Shown: in pieces, positions 11,886 to 23,832 of the stretch
How the letters are laid out: every line of letters starts with the position of its first letter
Position numbering within the stretch: the stretch's first letter is position 1
NCBI GenBank assembly: GCA_023159155.1
Contig: JAJNNX010000056.1
Span: 62,001 to 126,000, forward strand
DNA length: 64,000 bases
Source: Ustulina deusta
Lineage: Eukaryota; Ascomycota; Sordariomycetes; Xylariales; Xylariaceae
Reading direction: 5' to 3'
Notes under the pieces: model-generated
The model's database searches: none
The model's input: only the letters and a program-made list of their open reading frames with translations
What the model was told of the DNA's origin: nothing
Translations under genes and position numbers: made by a program

Positions 11886-13639
11886 ATGCTGCTATCAGTG
11901 TTGTTTTTTTCCACACTTAGCTTCACTTCCTCGGTGTTAGCCGCTTTCGGCTTCGCGAAGTCAGGTAACAATTATGTCATCGACGCCGGGTCCTCAGAAC
12001 CGCTTGTCTTTACCGTCAGCGGCACGAACTGCGATATCACGTCAATTAAGTACCGTAATGTGGAGCTCCAGGGCCAGAGCAAAGGCTCTCACATTTCCTC
12101 CGGGCTCGGTTCCGCAACGGTCAGCGTGACAGAAGTCAGCGGGAGTGAGTCTTCCAGCAGATATTCAATCTGTTCTTCGGTTGTACCCACGGAAATGGGA
12201 TAACAATTGCTGTGTGTAGGTTCAAATAAGTACGTCAAGGTAACATGCCTGACGTCGACCCTCACCCACTACATGGTGGCGAAGAGCGGTGATAGCACCA
12301 TCTATATGGCCACTCACATCACAGCAGAACCGAGCGTGGGCGAGTTACGCTTCATCGCTCGCCTGCAATCGTCAAAACTGCCTAACGAGTACCCGTACGG
12401 CGCCGTGTCAACTACTACGGGCTCCAGCTCCGCCGTCGAGGGATCCGACGTCTTCGTAGTCAACGGCCAGACGCGCTCGAAATTCTACTCGAGCACCAGA
12501 TTCATCGACAAGGATGCGCAGTGCGTGTATGGCGGCTCAGACGAGATTCACGTGTGCATGATAACGCCACAGCCTGAATCCTCATCAGGCGGGCCCTTCT
12601 TCCGCGACATCGAATCCAACAACGGCGGCGACGACACGAATCTCTACTGGTACATGAACAGCGGGCACGTAAAAACCGAGGAGTGGCGGACCAATGTCCT
12701 GCATGGTCCTTACATGATGGTGTTCTCGAGGTCCGGGGTCCCATCAATCAAGAACGCGGACGTCTCTTTCTTCTCCGAGCTCGACGTCAAGGGTTTTGTC
12801 CCGACCTCGTCGCGCGGGTACGTGTCAGGAACTGCCTCGGGCGTCCCCAGTACCTTCCAGGCCGTCGTGCACTGGTACAACTCCGCAGCGCAGTATTGGA
12901 CCACCGCATCCTCAAACGGCGCTTTTAACTCTCCGGCAATGAAAACCGGCTCCTACACCATGGTTCTCTACCAAGGCGAATACAAGGTGGCAACGGCGAC
13001 AGGTGTAAGCGTCAGCGCGGGCGGGACGACCTCAAAGAACATCGCTAGCACCCTGACGAGCCACAACTCGCTCTGGAAGATCGGCGAGTACGACGGGCAG
13101 CCCACGGGGTTCCTCAACGCCGACAAGTTTTTGCGGATGCACCCGTCCGACAGTCGGATGAGTGCCTGGAACCCCATGACGTATAACGTCGGCTCCTCGT
13201 CGGTCGGACAGTTCCCAATGGCCCTCTTCCAGAACGTGAATAACCCCGTGACCATTAAGTTCAATCTTGCCTCTGCCCCCGGGGCGGCTACACTGCGTAT
13301 TGCGACGACCTTGTCCTTTGCCGGTTCTCGGCCCCAGGCGAAAGTGAATTCCTGGTCTGGCCCGAGCCCCGCAGCGCCAACCAAGATCGACAGTCGTGGA
13401 GTCACTCGTGGCGCGTACCGCGGATATGGCGAAGTATACGACGTTAATATCCCCTCGGGGACTTTGGTGGCGGGATCCAACACCATTACTATCTCTTCTA
13501 TCTCTGGAAGTAGCGGTACTACTTTCCTCAATCCGAATATTGTGAGCCACATACCTGGAAAACTCAGAAGATATGAGATTTGCCTTGCTAACGCACAACT
13601 TGAATTTAGATCTTTGATTGCGTTGAACTCTTTACTTGA
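11886..13639 (+). CDS. PL4 rhamnogalacturonan lyase, secreted
   Basis: Three exons (11886-12144, 12220-13541, 13610-13639) code for 536 residues. The N-terminus [19 protein letters not shown] is a signal peptide, followed by [17 protein letters not shown], the typical start of a PL4 beta-sandwich catalytic domain. Further family blocks are [33 protein letters not shown]-like [15 protein letters not shown], and HGPYMMVF. A middle fibronectin-III-like module follows ([21 protein letters not shown], about residues 290-370), then a C-terminal jelly-roll carbohydrate-binding module ([20 protein letters not shown] to the end). Intron 2 (13542-13609) brings in the conserved end IFDCVELFT with TGA at 13637-13639; reading through it gives a false 42-residue tail. 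The enzyme cleaves alpha-1,4 rhamnose-galacturonate bonds in rhamnogalacturonan I by beta-elimination, pointing to plant pectin as a nutrient. Confidence 0.93.
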
Positions 13640-14055
13640 ACTCGTAGAAAAGACCTAAGAGCGCAAAATATCTAGGAGAATATGATAATGTTACTTCAAG
13701 TGAACTGTGTTCCGTCCCTGATTTTCTACTACTTAGACATGCGTAAAACCACTAACCATCATAAACAGATAATAAGCTTCCTGTAGCAACCGAGAAGGGA
13801 GTCCTACAGCGCAAGCCTCCCAATATGCTGGTAACATCGTAGGCTGGCACAAGAGAAGGGTGCTTAACTTACCCGTGAGCCTATAATCTGTTTCACGGTA
13901 ATAAAATAAATTATGTTGTATAGCCATGGTACCTCCGTGTTGAGGTCCAAATCGTTGCTTCTATTCGGTCTCCCATTCAGGTTTTTAGTATCTAGTACAA
14001 CGGCACCATTGCGTAAAAGTCATTCTCGGTAATACAATGAATATTTTCAGGTGGC
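13640..14055. terminator. Convergent 3' intergenic region (PL4 / MFS)
   Basis: The PL4 gene on plus and the MFS gene on minus end toward each other here, so this 416-bp stretch must hold both 3' UTRs and polyadenylation regions. It is AT-rich with AATAAA-like words near 13900. No gene is seen. Confidence 0.5.
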
Positions 14056-15846
14056 TCAATCCCTGCCGTCCTCTGTGAGATATGACCACGCCAATGCAGA
14101 CAGGGCAACGCCGACTAAATATAACCACCATACAAGACCTATCATACCCTCCTCAACTCCAAGGGCAAATACGTAGCCCCCAACTGCCGGTCCAACTGTG
14201 CGGGCAAGGCTAGCTAGCATGTTTCCCGCTCCGTGGATGGTTCCCAACACGGTTCGAGCGGGAGCGGCCTCGGTAAGCAAGATCACAGTGCTAGGGATCG
14301 CCATCGTGCGCGCCATAATCTGCGCGCATACGATAAAGCCCAAGAACACCCACCTCGCGTCATGATCATCAGCTAGCAGCGAGAGATACGGCGCCACTAC
14401 ATAGGTCAGTGGAAAGAGGAATAACGCGATGCGGAACACGCCCCGCGTGCCGATCCGCCTCTGGAGGCGGGGGTAGATGAAGAGCTGCAAGAGAATGCCG
14501 CCTATGCCAAAGACGGCAAGCCATATTCCGATCGTCGCGGATCGCAGACCGAGACCGCCGGAGAAGGCGAAGAACGTCGCCTCGGCGTTGTCCGCTGGGG
14601 GGCTGCTCAGGTATACTGGGAAGATATGCATGAAGGCTGAATTATGCAGCGGCAGAAGGCCGAATGATACAAGTGCGGAGATGACTCTTCGTGTCCAGAT
14701 GCCGCGGAAGGGCACTTTCACAGGCTCTGTCGTAGAGACTGAGGACTGCGGCTTTTCAAGCCTGGGTGGGCTGTCATTTAAGAAAGCGGCCTCCTCGCTG
14801 TCTTGCATCATGGTGTATGTATGATATATCGGCCCCCTATTCCATAAGCGCGTTGCAAATCGCCCAATTACGCTCCCGGTTTGAAGACCCCAGTCACTGT
14901 GCTCTTCTTTCCCTGGGAGGGTCTCTTTCAGACCCAAGACAGCGAGGCATAATGACGTACCCAGCAGGAAAGCGTTCAAGAGTGCTGGTAGTGCATAGGG
15001 ATACTCCAGTGTCCATGCCACACCGTCAGGGTTGCCACTCGAGTTGAAGATGCCGCTGGGACCGAATAACGCTGGTAGATTCACCACTGGATCCGCAAGA
15101 CAGCCCCCTAGCGCCAGACTTAACACCATCCCCGAATTGAACACCAGCGGCAGAAGGAGGAACGCCTTGGTCTGGTATTTCCGCTCTCTAACCACCTCTG
15201 CCGTTACCGTCCTCATGATGCTCACGTTGCCATTGGCTAGACCCGCGAGTATCCTCCAAAACAACAACGCACCGAAGGATTTAGAGAGGCCAAAGCCGGT
15301 GTTCGCGACCACGGAGATGGAGAGGCCTCCTATGATAGAAAACCTTCTCCCATGCTTATCGGACAACCGACCCCATGGGAGACTAATGATACACTGCGCC
15401 AGGGGGAATGCTGCCACGAGAACACCCGAGTACTCGGAGATGCGGGCGGCTGGGTTGTCGGTCGAGTTGTCGTCTTCCGACGCGGACAAGACGGAGCGCA
15501 CGAGGTAGAAGATATAGGGGAGCAGACAGACGTTGGATAATGGCTCGGATAGCCGACAGAGGGCAAGGATGAAGAGTTGGTCTTTATTGGGCAGATCTCT
15601 CCAGCGAACATCGGAGGCCGTCTTCGTCGTATCATCGGCTTCTAGTGGCCGAGGCTCCTCCCACAATGCCTCCGTTGCAGGTGTCGTGCTGGAAACCCGC
15701 CTCTCGTTATCTTGAGAACATCAATACTTGGTTAGCTTGTATGCTGCTTTTACCGCCGTCTCGTGGCATGGTGCATCTTCATGTGTTGTTCGCTTACCAT
15801 TTGACGGAGACAGGGTCTCTCCCCTTGCAGCCAGATTTCGTGTCAT
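14056..15846 (-). CDS. MFS transporter, DHA1 drug:H+ antiporter-like
   Basis: Two exons (15846-15798 and 15710-14056) give 567 residues. The main reading frame has no ATG at its start; a short first exon with ATG at 15844-15846 (MTRNLAARGETLSPSN), joined across an 87-bp intron (GTAAGC donor, CTCAAG acceptor), supplies it and rebuilds DNERRVSSTTPATEA in frame. The protein has the layout of a 12-segment major facilitator: motif A as GRLSDKHGRR after TM2, FWRILAGLANGNVSIMRT for TM4-5, a long central cytoplasmic loop (about residues 265-335), and GPAVGGYVFALG late in the C-half. It resembles fungal DHA1 proteins of the tetracycline-resistance/ZIFL-like group, usually plasma- or vacuolar-membrane exporters of unknown small molecules. 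The substrate is not predictable. The gene lies head-to-head with a sugar transporter. Confidence 0.88.
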
Positions 15847-16746
15847 GTTGAGACTCTTCCACCGGCGGTATAGCAAGGAGATCACTTCGTTCCGCTCACA
15901 CAGGTCCCCGAGCTCCTGAGTAGGCCATGTGAGTCCTAGCCAATCTGAAGCAGCGACCCAAGCAGTTTTACTATATAAGATCAGACAAGAGCTTCCCCCC
16001 TCCCACACCCCTTCCTCCTGAGCATCGTTACTTTGTATATCCGCCCCGTCACCTCCTCCATGACAGCGCCTTTGTCTATATGATGTCGAATGACATCTTC
16101 CGATTATCCATGCTCCGCAAAATAAATTGCCCGTTTCATCCCATTTGGGCATGACGAACACACACACACCACACAGCATAGCTTCCATAGACGTGCCGGA
16201 TTTGGCCATATTGACTACTACTACTCATTTAGCCGGTGGACCGCGAGCGGTTCTACTCTTCTACTCGGCGCCCCCCCATCCTCACGCCCAATCAGTCACC
16301 TCCCCAGATATATACGCCCGCGATCCCTGCTCATAAGGTCTTCTAACGAAAACAGGTGCGGAAAGGAACCTCGGAGGATTTCGCAAGCGCGATATGTAAC
16401 TCAGTCGTTCGTTCCCACCACCTCGGACGAGACAGCATACCGATGCAGTAACTGCGTTACCGTATGGCGGGGAATAGCATGGCGGGACCTAGTTCGGATG
16501 TCAGATGGCTGGTAAGGCGGGACAAGCGAGTACCGCGCGGTCACATCACACGAGGGAAATGTCCTCCTCGGTGTTCTCTTTTATATGAATCTTGGCAGAC
16601 CCAACACCTGGGAAGGAAGGAGAGAGCTAAAAAAAAAAAAACGCGAAGAATTACGACACGGCTCGCGAAAACTTTTGACCAGAGTCCCAGTTAAGCAGCT
16701 TAGATTGCTCGTTTGTTTTTTGGAATCGGCATTTTGCCTTGTTGAA
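15847..16746. promoter_or_regulatory. Divergent promoter between two MFS transporter genes
   Basis: These 900 bp separate the start codons of the DHA1-like transporter and the sugar transporter. The stretch contains short CA runs (about 16155) and a 12-A run near 16630. No gene or specific operator was recognised. Confidence 0.5.
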
Positions 16747-19310
16747 ATGAAGACGCTGAGTAAAGCGGTTCTACGACTACATCTCCTGTGCGCCTTCTTC
16801 GCCCTCGGGTCCTTTGTTTGGGGGTGAGTCTGTCTTTGCTTTGATGCGGTAAAAGTCAAATTCTTCAAGTACGGGATATATTGGCAAATCCCACACAAGA
16901 CGACACAACTTTTGATTTGATATCTTCTCATCTGAAAGAGGACTACTTTCAACTAGTTGTCTCGTACTCTAATCGGCTCTATTTTGTTCCGTTTCTTCGT
17001 CCTTCCAGCATCATACTCAGCACTTGAAGCCTCTGAAGAGTGGCTACAGCTTCAACGATATCTCATGGTTGGTTTCACTAACGCCGTCCTTCGCATCCTA
17101 GATACAATGTCGGCATTCTTTCGTCGGTCCTTGTGCACCCGGGCTTCAAACGCGCCATAGGCTATCCGACGGCCTCGGAAAAAGGGGTCATCACCGGCAT
17201 CTATTATCTGGGCACATGGGTGAGCTACATATTCATATCTCACCCGGTAAGTGACCGTTTGGGACGCCGATACGCGGCTCTGCTCGGCATCATTATCGTG
17301 GCTATAGCCATAGCGTTCGAGTCCGGCGCGAGCGGGCCGGGCGCATTCTCCATGGTGATCGTGGGACGCATCATCTCCGGGCTCGGCATCGGAATGGTAT
17401 CTACTTCTGTCCCGCTATATCAGAGGTCAGCTCTTCCCGTGCTCAAGACGTTTTCTCTGTTTCTCTTCAAAAGGCCACGCCACGCACGCATGCACGACAT
17501 GACGCCCGACTCCCATCTGCAAGCGGAAGAGACGCCCTACAGGCTTTCTTGCTGACAGCGCAAATACATACAGCGAAGTAGCCCCGGCCGGCAAGCGAGG
17601 ACAATACGTCGTCTTGAACCATGTCGGGTTCGTCGTAGGACTAGCGACCGGCTTCTGGTAGGCGACGCGCATCAGCGCAATAATCGCGGGTGGTCAACTC
17701 CAATGCTGACTGGCCATCCACCGTTAGGACCGGCTACGGCGTGACATTCTGGAGTAGCACGGCCTACGGCCAGTACATATCCTGGCGCTTCTCGCTCGCC
17801 ATCAACCTCGTCCCGAGCTTTGTCTTCGGCGCCGGCCTGCCCTTTCTTCCCGAGACGTAAGCCACGACACATTCCCCTCGCCATCAGGGCCATTCATTCA
17901 TACATTCCGCCCCTGGCTGTTTTCAGACAGGACCCGCTGACTATTTCCTTCTCGTCGCGCAAGGCCGCGATGGCTGGTAGAGCACGGCTACTACGAGAAG
18001 GCCCTGAGATCGCTGCACTGGCTGCGCGAGGAGAGCTTCACGAACGAGCAGATCCACGCCGAGCTCAAGCGCATCCGCGACGACGTCGAGGAACACAGGG
18101 GCTCGGGCACGAGCTGGCTGACGCTCTTCAGGGACCCGAATCTGTTTCGTCGGCTGTGGAGGGCTTCTCTTCTCCAGTTCATGGCGCAGATGGTGAGTCC
18201 GCATCACGAGCCCGAGGGCGGATCCCCACGCAGGGGGTCCCTTTCCAGCCGATATCGTGATTCCAAAGTGTCCCCCGTACGTTGTTGACCTTCCGGGTTA
18301 TATATAGTGCGGTGCCGCCGCGATGAAATACTACCTCCCCACGCTCCTCGAGAAACTCGGTCTATCTACGCGCACGGCGCTGATGGCCGGCGGCATCGAG
18401 GTAAGATTTGACCCCCCAAACCGCCCGATCCTCTTTTTGCTGTCCCACGAGGGATTAAGAGCTGCTGCTCATACTAGGGATTTTTCCCCCGCTCCCGTCC
18501 AAACCCTTACACAGAATCGTGATTCTTCGATCCATCCATCCATTCACACTCTCCTAATGTGGCGCCGATAGTCTACCCTGAAGATCGGCATGACCGTCCT
18601 CGAAATGCTGCTCATCGACCGCCTCGGACGGCGAATCACGCTCGTCTCGGGGACCCTCGCGATGGGATTTGCGTTGCTGGTATGTACATACAATACATAC
18701 AATACATACAATACATACAATACATACAATACATACAATACATACAATACATACAATACATACATGTCCTCGACCATTCACCGAATCACTCGGCGCGCTA
18801 ACCCCATCGGCTTGCGCAAAGATCAACGGCGTCCTCGGCCAAGTCTACCCGGGCAACACGAGCCGCGGCGCCGACATCGTCTGCGTCGTCTTCGTCTTCG
18901 TCTACGCATTGGGGTATAGCATGGGATTCGGGCCGGCGGCGTGGGTGTACGGATCGGAGGTGAGTTTCACATTCATCGCATCATTCCGAACCCCTTGGGT
19001 ATACGCCATTTTCCCTCCCTCGGATATCAATCCCCTCGAACAGCACTCGCGATAGGGAGCTTCCGCCTGCGTACCTACCGACCACCTATATCCCCATCAA
19101 CCGGGAAACGAGACTAATAGCCACGCCGACAAACAGATCTTCCCCACAGCGGTCCGCGCGCGGGGCCTCAACTTCTCGGCGTCCGGGAGCTCCATCGGCT
19201 CGATCGTGGCGGCACAGGTCTGGCCGGTAGGCATCGAGACGATCGGGTCCAAGATCTACTTCTTCTTCATGGCCATCAATTTTGCCTGCATTCCTGTACG
19301 CAAGACCCAG

Positions 19311-19344
<34 letters not shown>

Positions 19345-19697
19345 CTCTCGCTCACTTCCCATTCCCATCCCTTCTACCGCACTCAGCAAAGGATAAAAAT
19401 GAGGACAGAAGAAGAAGAAGGAGAAGAAGAAGAAGAAGAAGAAGAAGAAGAAGAAGAAGAAACTGAAAAGAAAATCCGAATTCAAGTCGAAGTCAATATC
19501 ACTAACCCGTCCCGACATATCAGATCCTCCTCCTCTTCTACCCCGAGACCAAGGGCGTCTCCCTCGAGGACATGGACGTGCTGTTCCAAAACCAGCGACT
19601 CCCCAGCCTGCGTGACGAGGAAGGAATCGACGAGCCCGCCGGCGCCGTTGATCCGGGTCTTCCCAAGCCTCGAGAAGAGGGCCAAGCAGCGAGGTGA
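16747..19697 (+). CDS. MFS sugar transporter (sugar porter family), ten exons
   Basis: Splicing ten exons gives a complete sugar porter. Exon starts and ends read from the sequence are 16747-16823, 17102 to about 17428, about 17573-17657, about 17727-17856, about 17965-18192, about 18309-18398, about 18571-18679, about 18822-18959, about 19137-19296 and about 19525-19697. Family signatures appear in order: FVWGYNVGILSSV (TM1), DRLGRR (motif after TM2), GRIISGLGIGMVSTSVPLYQSE, FLPETPRWL (the PESPRWL box, rebuilt over an intron), DRLGRRITL (second-half repeat), SEIFPTAVRARG and FYPETKGVSLEDMD (the PETKG box). The protein should import mono- or oligosaccharides at the plasma membrane by proton symport; the sugar is unknown. 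The exon borders rebuild every motif without a stop, so the gene looks intact. Two introns carry tandem repeats (18686-18764 and about 19310-19460). Confidence 0.9.
18686..18764. repeat. 9-bp minisatellite inside a sugar transporter intron
   Basis: Eight perfect tandem copies of the 9-mer ACATACAAT (18686-18757) plus a 7-bp partial copy lie a few bases after a GTATGT splice donor. Because 9 is a multiple of three, the array stays open in several reading frames on both strands and creates false peptides of repeated YIQ- or YVL-type triplets. Confidence 0.97.
19310..19462. repeat. CT and GAA microsatellites inside a sugar transporter intron
   Basis: A (CT)n run at about 19312-19338 is followed by a purine-rich GAA/GAAGAA run at about 19408-19460. 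Both sit in the last intron of the sugar transporter, between CIP and the ILLLFYPETKG exon. They generate long artificial poly-acidic or poly-Ser ORFs. Confidence 0.95.
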
Positions 19698-20089
19698 CGA
19701 AACGACACGGGAGCTGCACAATCGTTTATGCGCTTTAGCTGCGACGTTTGGGTTCGGTAGAACATGGAGGAGGGGTATGGGCATTTCGAGACGAAGGGAA
19801 GAGAGAAAAGGGAAATGGATCAAGCGCATTTATGAGACCCGTCGTGTTACTGTTTCCTTTACCGTTGGATTTTCTAGAATAGAAACGGCGTCGATATTCT
19901 TCTTACATGACCCCAACTTCACGAGGTGTAGCAGCTGTTGATAAACCAAGTGATGTAAACTACAAGGTAAAAGGGTAAAAACAGCAATTAAATATGGTAT
20001 CTACCAGACGCCAGCTATGCCCCCCCACAAGACGAAAATAGAGCCTACAATGAATGATTTTACAGCACCTACCGCCGATTCCATTTCCC
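19698..20089. terminator. Convergent 3' intergenic region (sugar transporter / peroxin)
   Basis: The sugar transporter (plus) and the peroxin (minus) converge here. The 392 bp should hold both 3' UTRs. No independent gene is seen. Confidence 0.5.
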
Positions 20090-22059
20090 TTATTCAAGAC
20101 CCATCTGGGCCTCATCGCCAATCCCCCATTGCCCAAGATCTCTCTGGTGTCCCTGGATCTCCAGCTCGAGCGCAGGATCCAACGCACTATCGTCGTCGTT
20201 CGACCGTAGACTAGCCACCTCGCTCGCTCGCCTGGAGTGTTGAGTCCCGCTCGTCCGGCGGCGAAGCGAAGGGGCGGGAAACCGAAACCTCGCTGACCTA
20301 GATGACGTACTCAAGAGTGAAACCGCGTCGTCCTCGCCTCCCACTCTGTCCTCCGAGATTGTGGTTTCGGGAGCAGACGTTGATAGTGGTGCGGTCGGGT
20401 CGGTGGTATCGAGGACAGAAGATGCCGCGGGCTGTGGTCGTGCTGGCAATGCTGGTGGCGGTGAAGGTAAGTCATCTTCTGAAACCTCGACCAGTTCCGC
20501 ATCCCGATACCACTTGCGCCTCCTCGTCCAGCGGCCCCAGCCGTCGCTGCCTCTGCGACCATTCTGCCACTGCAGAGAAGTGATTAGCGAGCACGAGAGA
20601 TGTCCAGATCAAGCTAGTGATGATGACGTACCTTGTTATCATAAAAGATCCAGCCCATCTTCCCGGCTTCACCATCATAGTCCACCTCATCTATATCGGG
20701 CACGCCATCGACGCGCCATCTGCCGCCTCCAACCCACCGCCATCTGGCGCGGCCATCCTCGACTTCGGGTAGCTCGAACTCGTCCTTAGGTGGGACTGGG
20801 TTATTCTGCTCATCCGTCCAGGCTGCTCGCTCATAAGCAAACAGGCTATTCGTCCACCCTAGGCCTAGCCATCGCCTTTGATTCTCATAGAGTATGAAGG
20901 TGAAGCGAACCCCCGAGTCCTTGTCCGTAGCCCCCAATCGGCTGCGTTTAAGAGCTTCGGTCAAGGCTGAGGAGGAGATCTTGGCCGCCTCATGTGCTCG
21001 CTTCGGCTTGGTTCCACCATCGACGGCCTGGCCATTCAGGCTCCCCTTCTGGTCTTGTTGTTGTTGTTGCTGTTTTTGCTGCCTCACCGGCCTTTCAAAT
21101 TCCAGGCCAGTTATCCATCGGGCCAATTTCCGCACCGCCGCGCTTCTCCAGAGCAATGTCCGCGTCACCCTACAGGCCTTGGAGTGCCAACTTAATACTA
21201 AGGTGCCAAAGACAAGAACAACTCTCTTCGTCGTGACGATGCGCAGGGGCGGCAAGGTCAACACAATCCAGACGGGGGTTACAGCGAGGATGCGCACGAA
21301 AAGGGTAGTGAGTGCCGGTCGGGTTGTTGCACTCGTGGCGGTTCGCTGGGTGGACAGAAAATCCGTCATCTCGAGTAGCGGCTCGAGCAAGATATTACAG
21401 CGAGATGTGAAGACCTTGAGGGTATCGACGATCTCGTCGAGGGTCTTCTGATGCCGCGTACTTGTCACCTCACTAGTATTCCTCTGGTGCGCTGGACCAG
21501 GTTGGTTCGCGGTGGAGGAGGCACTGCTGCCCTTCTTCTTGTCTTTGCTCTTGGCTAGGCTGGGATGTTCAGCCCAGCCGCTACTCGAGAGGGGACTGTA
21601 GCGGCGGGCGTACATGCCAGCCATGATGCCGAAGACGGCAACGATAGGACCGGCAAAGCGCAAGACATTGTCGCCATACTGGACGACGGCCCAGAAGACA
21701 ACGAGCAGGAGGAAGCTCTCCCAGGGGTCGCCGGTGGTCCAACTCAGTAGCCCGACGAGCTTGTTCAGGGGAAGCAGGAAGGGATGGCTGTAGGCGAGGG
21801 CGCGGGTGACCTGGGGAGGCGTGGCGAGGAGCAAGGGCGACTTCTGGTGGACGAGGATGGTAGAGGTGCGCTTGGCGGCGGCGGCGGCGGCGGCAGTGGA
21901 GGAGAGCGTGGCAGGCGAGAAGGAAGCATAAGTGGGCGGAGCGTATGAGGGCGAAGAGAAGTTGGGGGCCGAGGTAGAGGCGGGAGTGGCAGGGTTGGGA
22001 GGATTGGCGACACTGTCGACGTCGATGTCGGCGCGGGGCGTGGACTTGGGAGCCGACAT
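20090..22059 (-). CDS. Pex24/DysF-domain integral peroxisomal membrane peroxin (Pex23/Pex30-like)
   Basis: Two exons (22059-20632 and 20569-20090) flank a 62-bp intron with a GTACGT donor, giving 635 residues. A low-complexity N-terminus (residues 1-75, with an Ala run) precedes a membrane region with hydrophobic stretches at about residues 110-150 (WESFLLLVVFWAVVQYGDNVLRFAGPIVAVFGIMAG) and about 245-290. A Gln-rich linker (QQKQQQQQQ) follows. The C-half carries dysferlin-type motifs: RFTFILYENQRRWLGLGW, RWRWVGGGRWRVDG, and, straddling the intron, GWIFYDNKWQNGRRG followed by WTRRRKWYRDAEL. This combination is known from fungal Pex23/Pex30-32 peroxins, which act at ER-peroxisome contacts and control peroxisome number and size. 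The disordered C-terminus ends at TAA/TAG-free codons until the stop at 20090-20092. Assignment to one numbered peroxin is not attempted. Confidence 0.88.
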
Positions 22060-22160
22060 GTGCGTTATCCAGGGTGTGTCCTACGATGCGCAACAAGACG
22101 AGGTCGCATGTTAGCCTGTCGAACACGCGATGGGCTGAGGGCTGAGGGCCGAGGGCGAAG

Positions 22161-22195
<35 letters not shown>

Positions 22196-23832
22196 TTGGG
22201 TAAGAGGGGTTGTTAGTCTGTGGTTGTGCTGGTATTGGTATTGGTGTTGGTGTTGGTGTTGGTGTTGGTGTGGATGTGGATGTGGATGTTGATGTTGATG
22301 TTGATGTGCGTGTTCCTGTTGTGTCAAACGATGACGATGGTCGATCAACTGCCGAGGCTGGAGACACGCTCGCTGACGTTGTCCGCTGGCCTGCCAGCCA
22401 ACCAACCAACCAACCAGCGAGAAACGACGAAATAAGGTTATAAGTGCAAGGAGCAGGGGTAATTGATTGGGGTACGGTACTGGAAGAATCGCAGGAAAAC
22501 CTAGGAAACCCAAGAAAAGAGAAAAAAAAACAAAAAAAAACGACCAACTGTCGATGTAGCCCGCTAAATAGACGTGACAAGATGCATCCGACTTACTAGA
22601 GCAGCCATCAAGGGCCGGGTAAGAGAGTAAGGAAAGACGGAGTTGGACACGGCGGCGTGGGCAGGCACCAGAACGACATTCCAGTCTTTGTAGGTGCGTA
22701 GTAGTATTTGCTCTGTATTCTGCAGGGAGGGAGGGAGGGATCAGGCAACCGACACCTTACACGCGCACTTATAGGGACTGCTGCGTTGAGACGAATGATC
22801 GCAAGCCGCTGCCTGTGTCGCAATCATGTGCATAGGCAACATCATCCGATGATGTGTGCGTAAGCGCAAGTATAAGTCAAGCGAGTACTTACTGACTGCC
22901 TAGGCAGGTAGCTCGGGAGGGAACGGTTCGGCCGAAGTATGTTGTACTTGAAAAAGAAGTGGCGCACCACTAGCAGTCGGAAGCTTGATTCAATGAACAC
23001 AATCAGAAGACAGGTTATGAACAAGAAACAGGTATTTGAGGTATCAGTTGTGACTACGTCTGCATTTAGCGCGTTAGTCATCTCAAAAGGAACAGTTGCA
23101 ACGAGCATGGACGAGCTTATACATAGGCACAAGCAGGTCAAAAATGCGGGGGAATGCGCCCCATATCGTCGGCACTGACTATCGAGCTTGGCATTTTCAC
23201 ATGCTAAGCTATCCATCTAGTGTGTCTGCAGGTCGTGATAGCCTGATGGATCAGATAAAATCCGTAGCGCGTCATTTTTTATCACATTTATCAAGCGATA
23301 AGTCTAGGTTGCTTTGTACAGTGCCTATATATTGCCCTTACGGCGGATTCCGTATCAATTAGCCTCCATCGCTTCGACTCATACTAGCTAGTATACAACA
23401 TCAATACCCATGTCGCTATACAACACTACATACCTGATGTGAACAAAGCCGGGTGCCTAACCTGCTTACTTGATACCGTAGTGTAAGTAAGTCTTCATAA
23501 ATGAACACACTACGTCTGTTTTTCATTGCCAGTAGTAGAACTAGCATAGCCTAATCCTGAAGGGATCGCAGAAGCTACGGACCTGCTACTACATTCGCCA
23601 TTTTGGGGGATGAGATGCCGCAACTTGACAAGCCATCGATGCCTCGGTCCATGAATCAATCCATTCCCTCCCAGTGAAAACCATACAATAGAGCAATCGC
23701 TCTACGGCACCACCCAAATAATCGCCTTTCATGCTTTTGATACATTACCTATCCCATCATTCCCCCAGATAAAACACTTGAGCAGAGAACTCGCCATTAG
23801 GCTGCCTGCCTTGCTTACTTACTCGGTTCGTC
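22060..23832. other. Peroxin 5' region and intergenic sequence with hexamer repeats
   Basis: The first 270 bp upstream of the peroxin start contain G-rich and GT-rich tandem hexamers (22131-22200 and about 22236-22310). An A-run with CCT-rich sequence lies near 22520. The remaining 1.4 kb shows no recognisable gene; the right end is the 3' flank of the next minus-strand gene. Confidence 0.5.
22131..22312. repeat. G-tract block and degenerate hexamer arrays upstream of the peroxin gene
   Basis: The plus strand shows a series of GGG tracts spaced by three bases (GAGGGC and GGTGAG units, 22131-22200), followed by GGTGTT-type hexamers and then GATGTG/GATGTT hexamers (22236-22312). They lie 70-250 bp upstream of the peroxin ATG, on the strand opposite the coding strand. 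Runs of G tracts with short loops can form G-quadruplexes. Confidence 0.85.

Noticed and set aside
13542..13658. Longer PL4 C-terminus ending at 13658
   Set aside because: It reads through an intron; splicing at 13542-13609 gives the conserved end IFDCVELFT.
15666..15666. Start of the DHA1-like MFS at position 15666
   Set aside because: The codon there is TTG; a spliced first exon with ATG at 15846 keeps the frame.
18544..19055. Proteins with repeated YVL, CIV, NTYNTYN or IHTIHT triplets
   Set aside because: They are read-through of the 9-bp intronic minisatellite, which is open in all frames.
19276..19941. Acidic and Ser-rich ORFs on both strands
   Set aside because: They come from CT and GAA microsatellites in the last sugar transporter intron and from shadows of its last exon.
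21581..22580. Long His/Pro- and Thr/Pro-rich minus ORFs upstream of the peroxin
   Set aside because: They are translations of hexamer repeats and antiframe shadows of the peroxin N-terminus.
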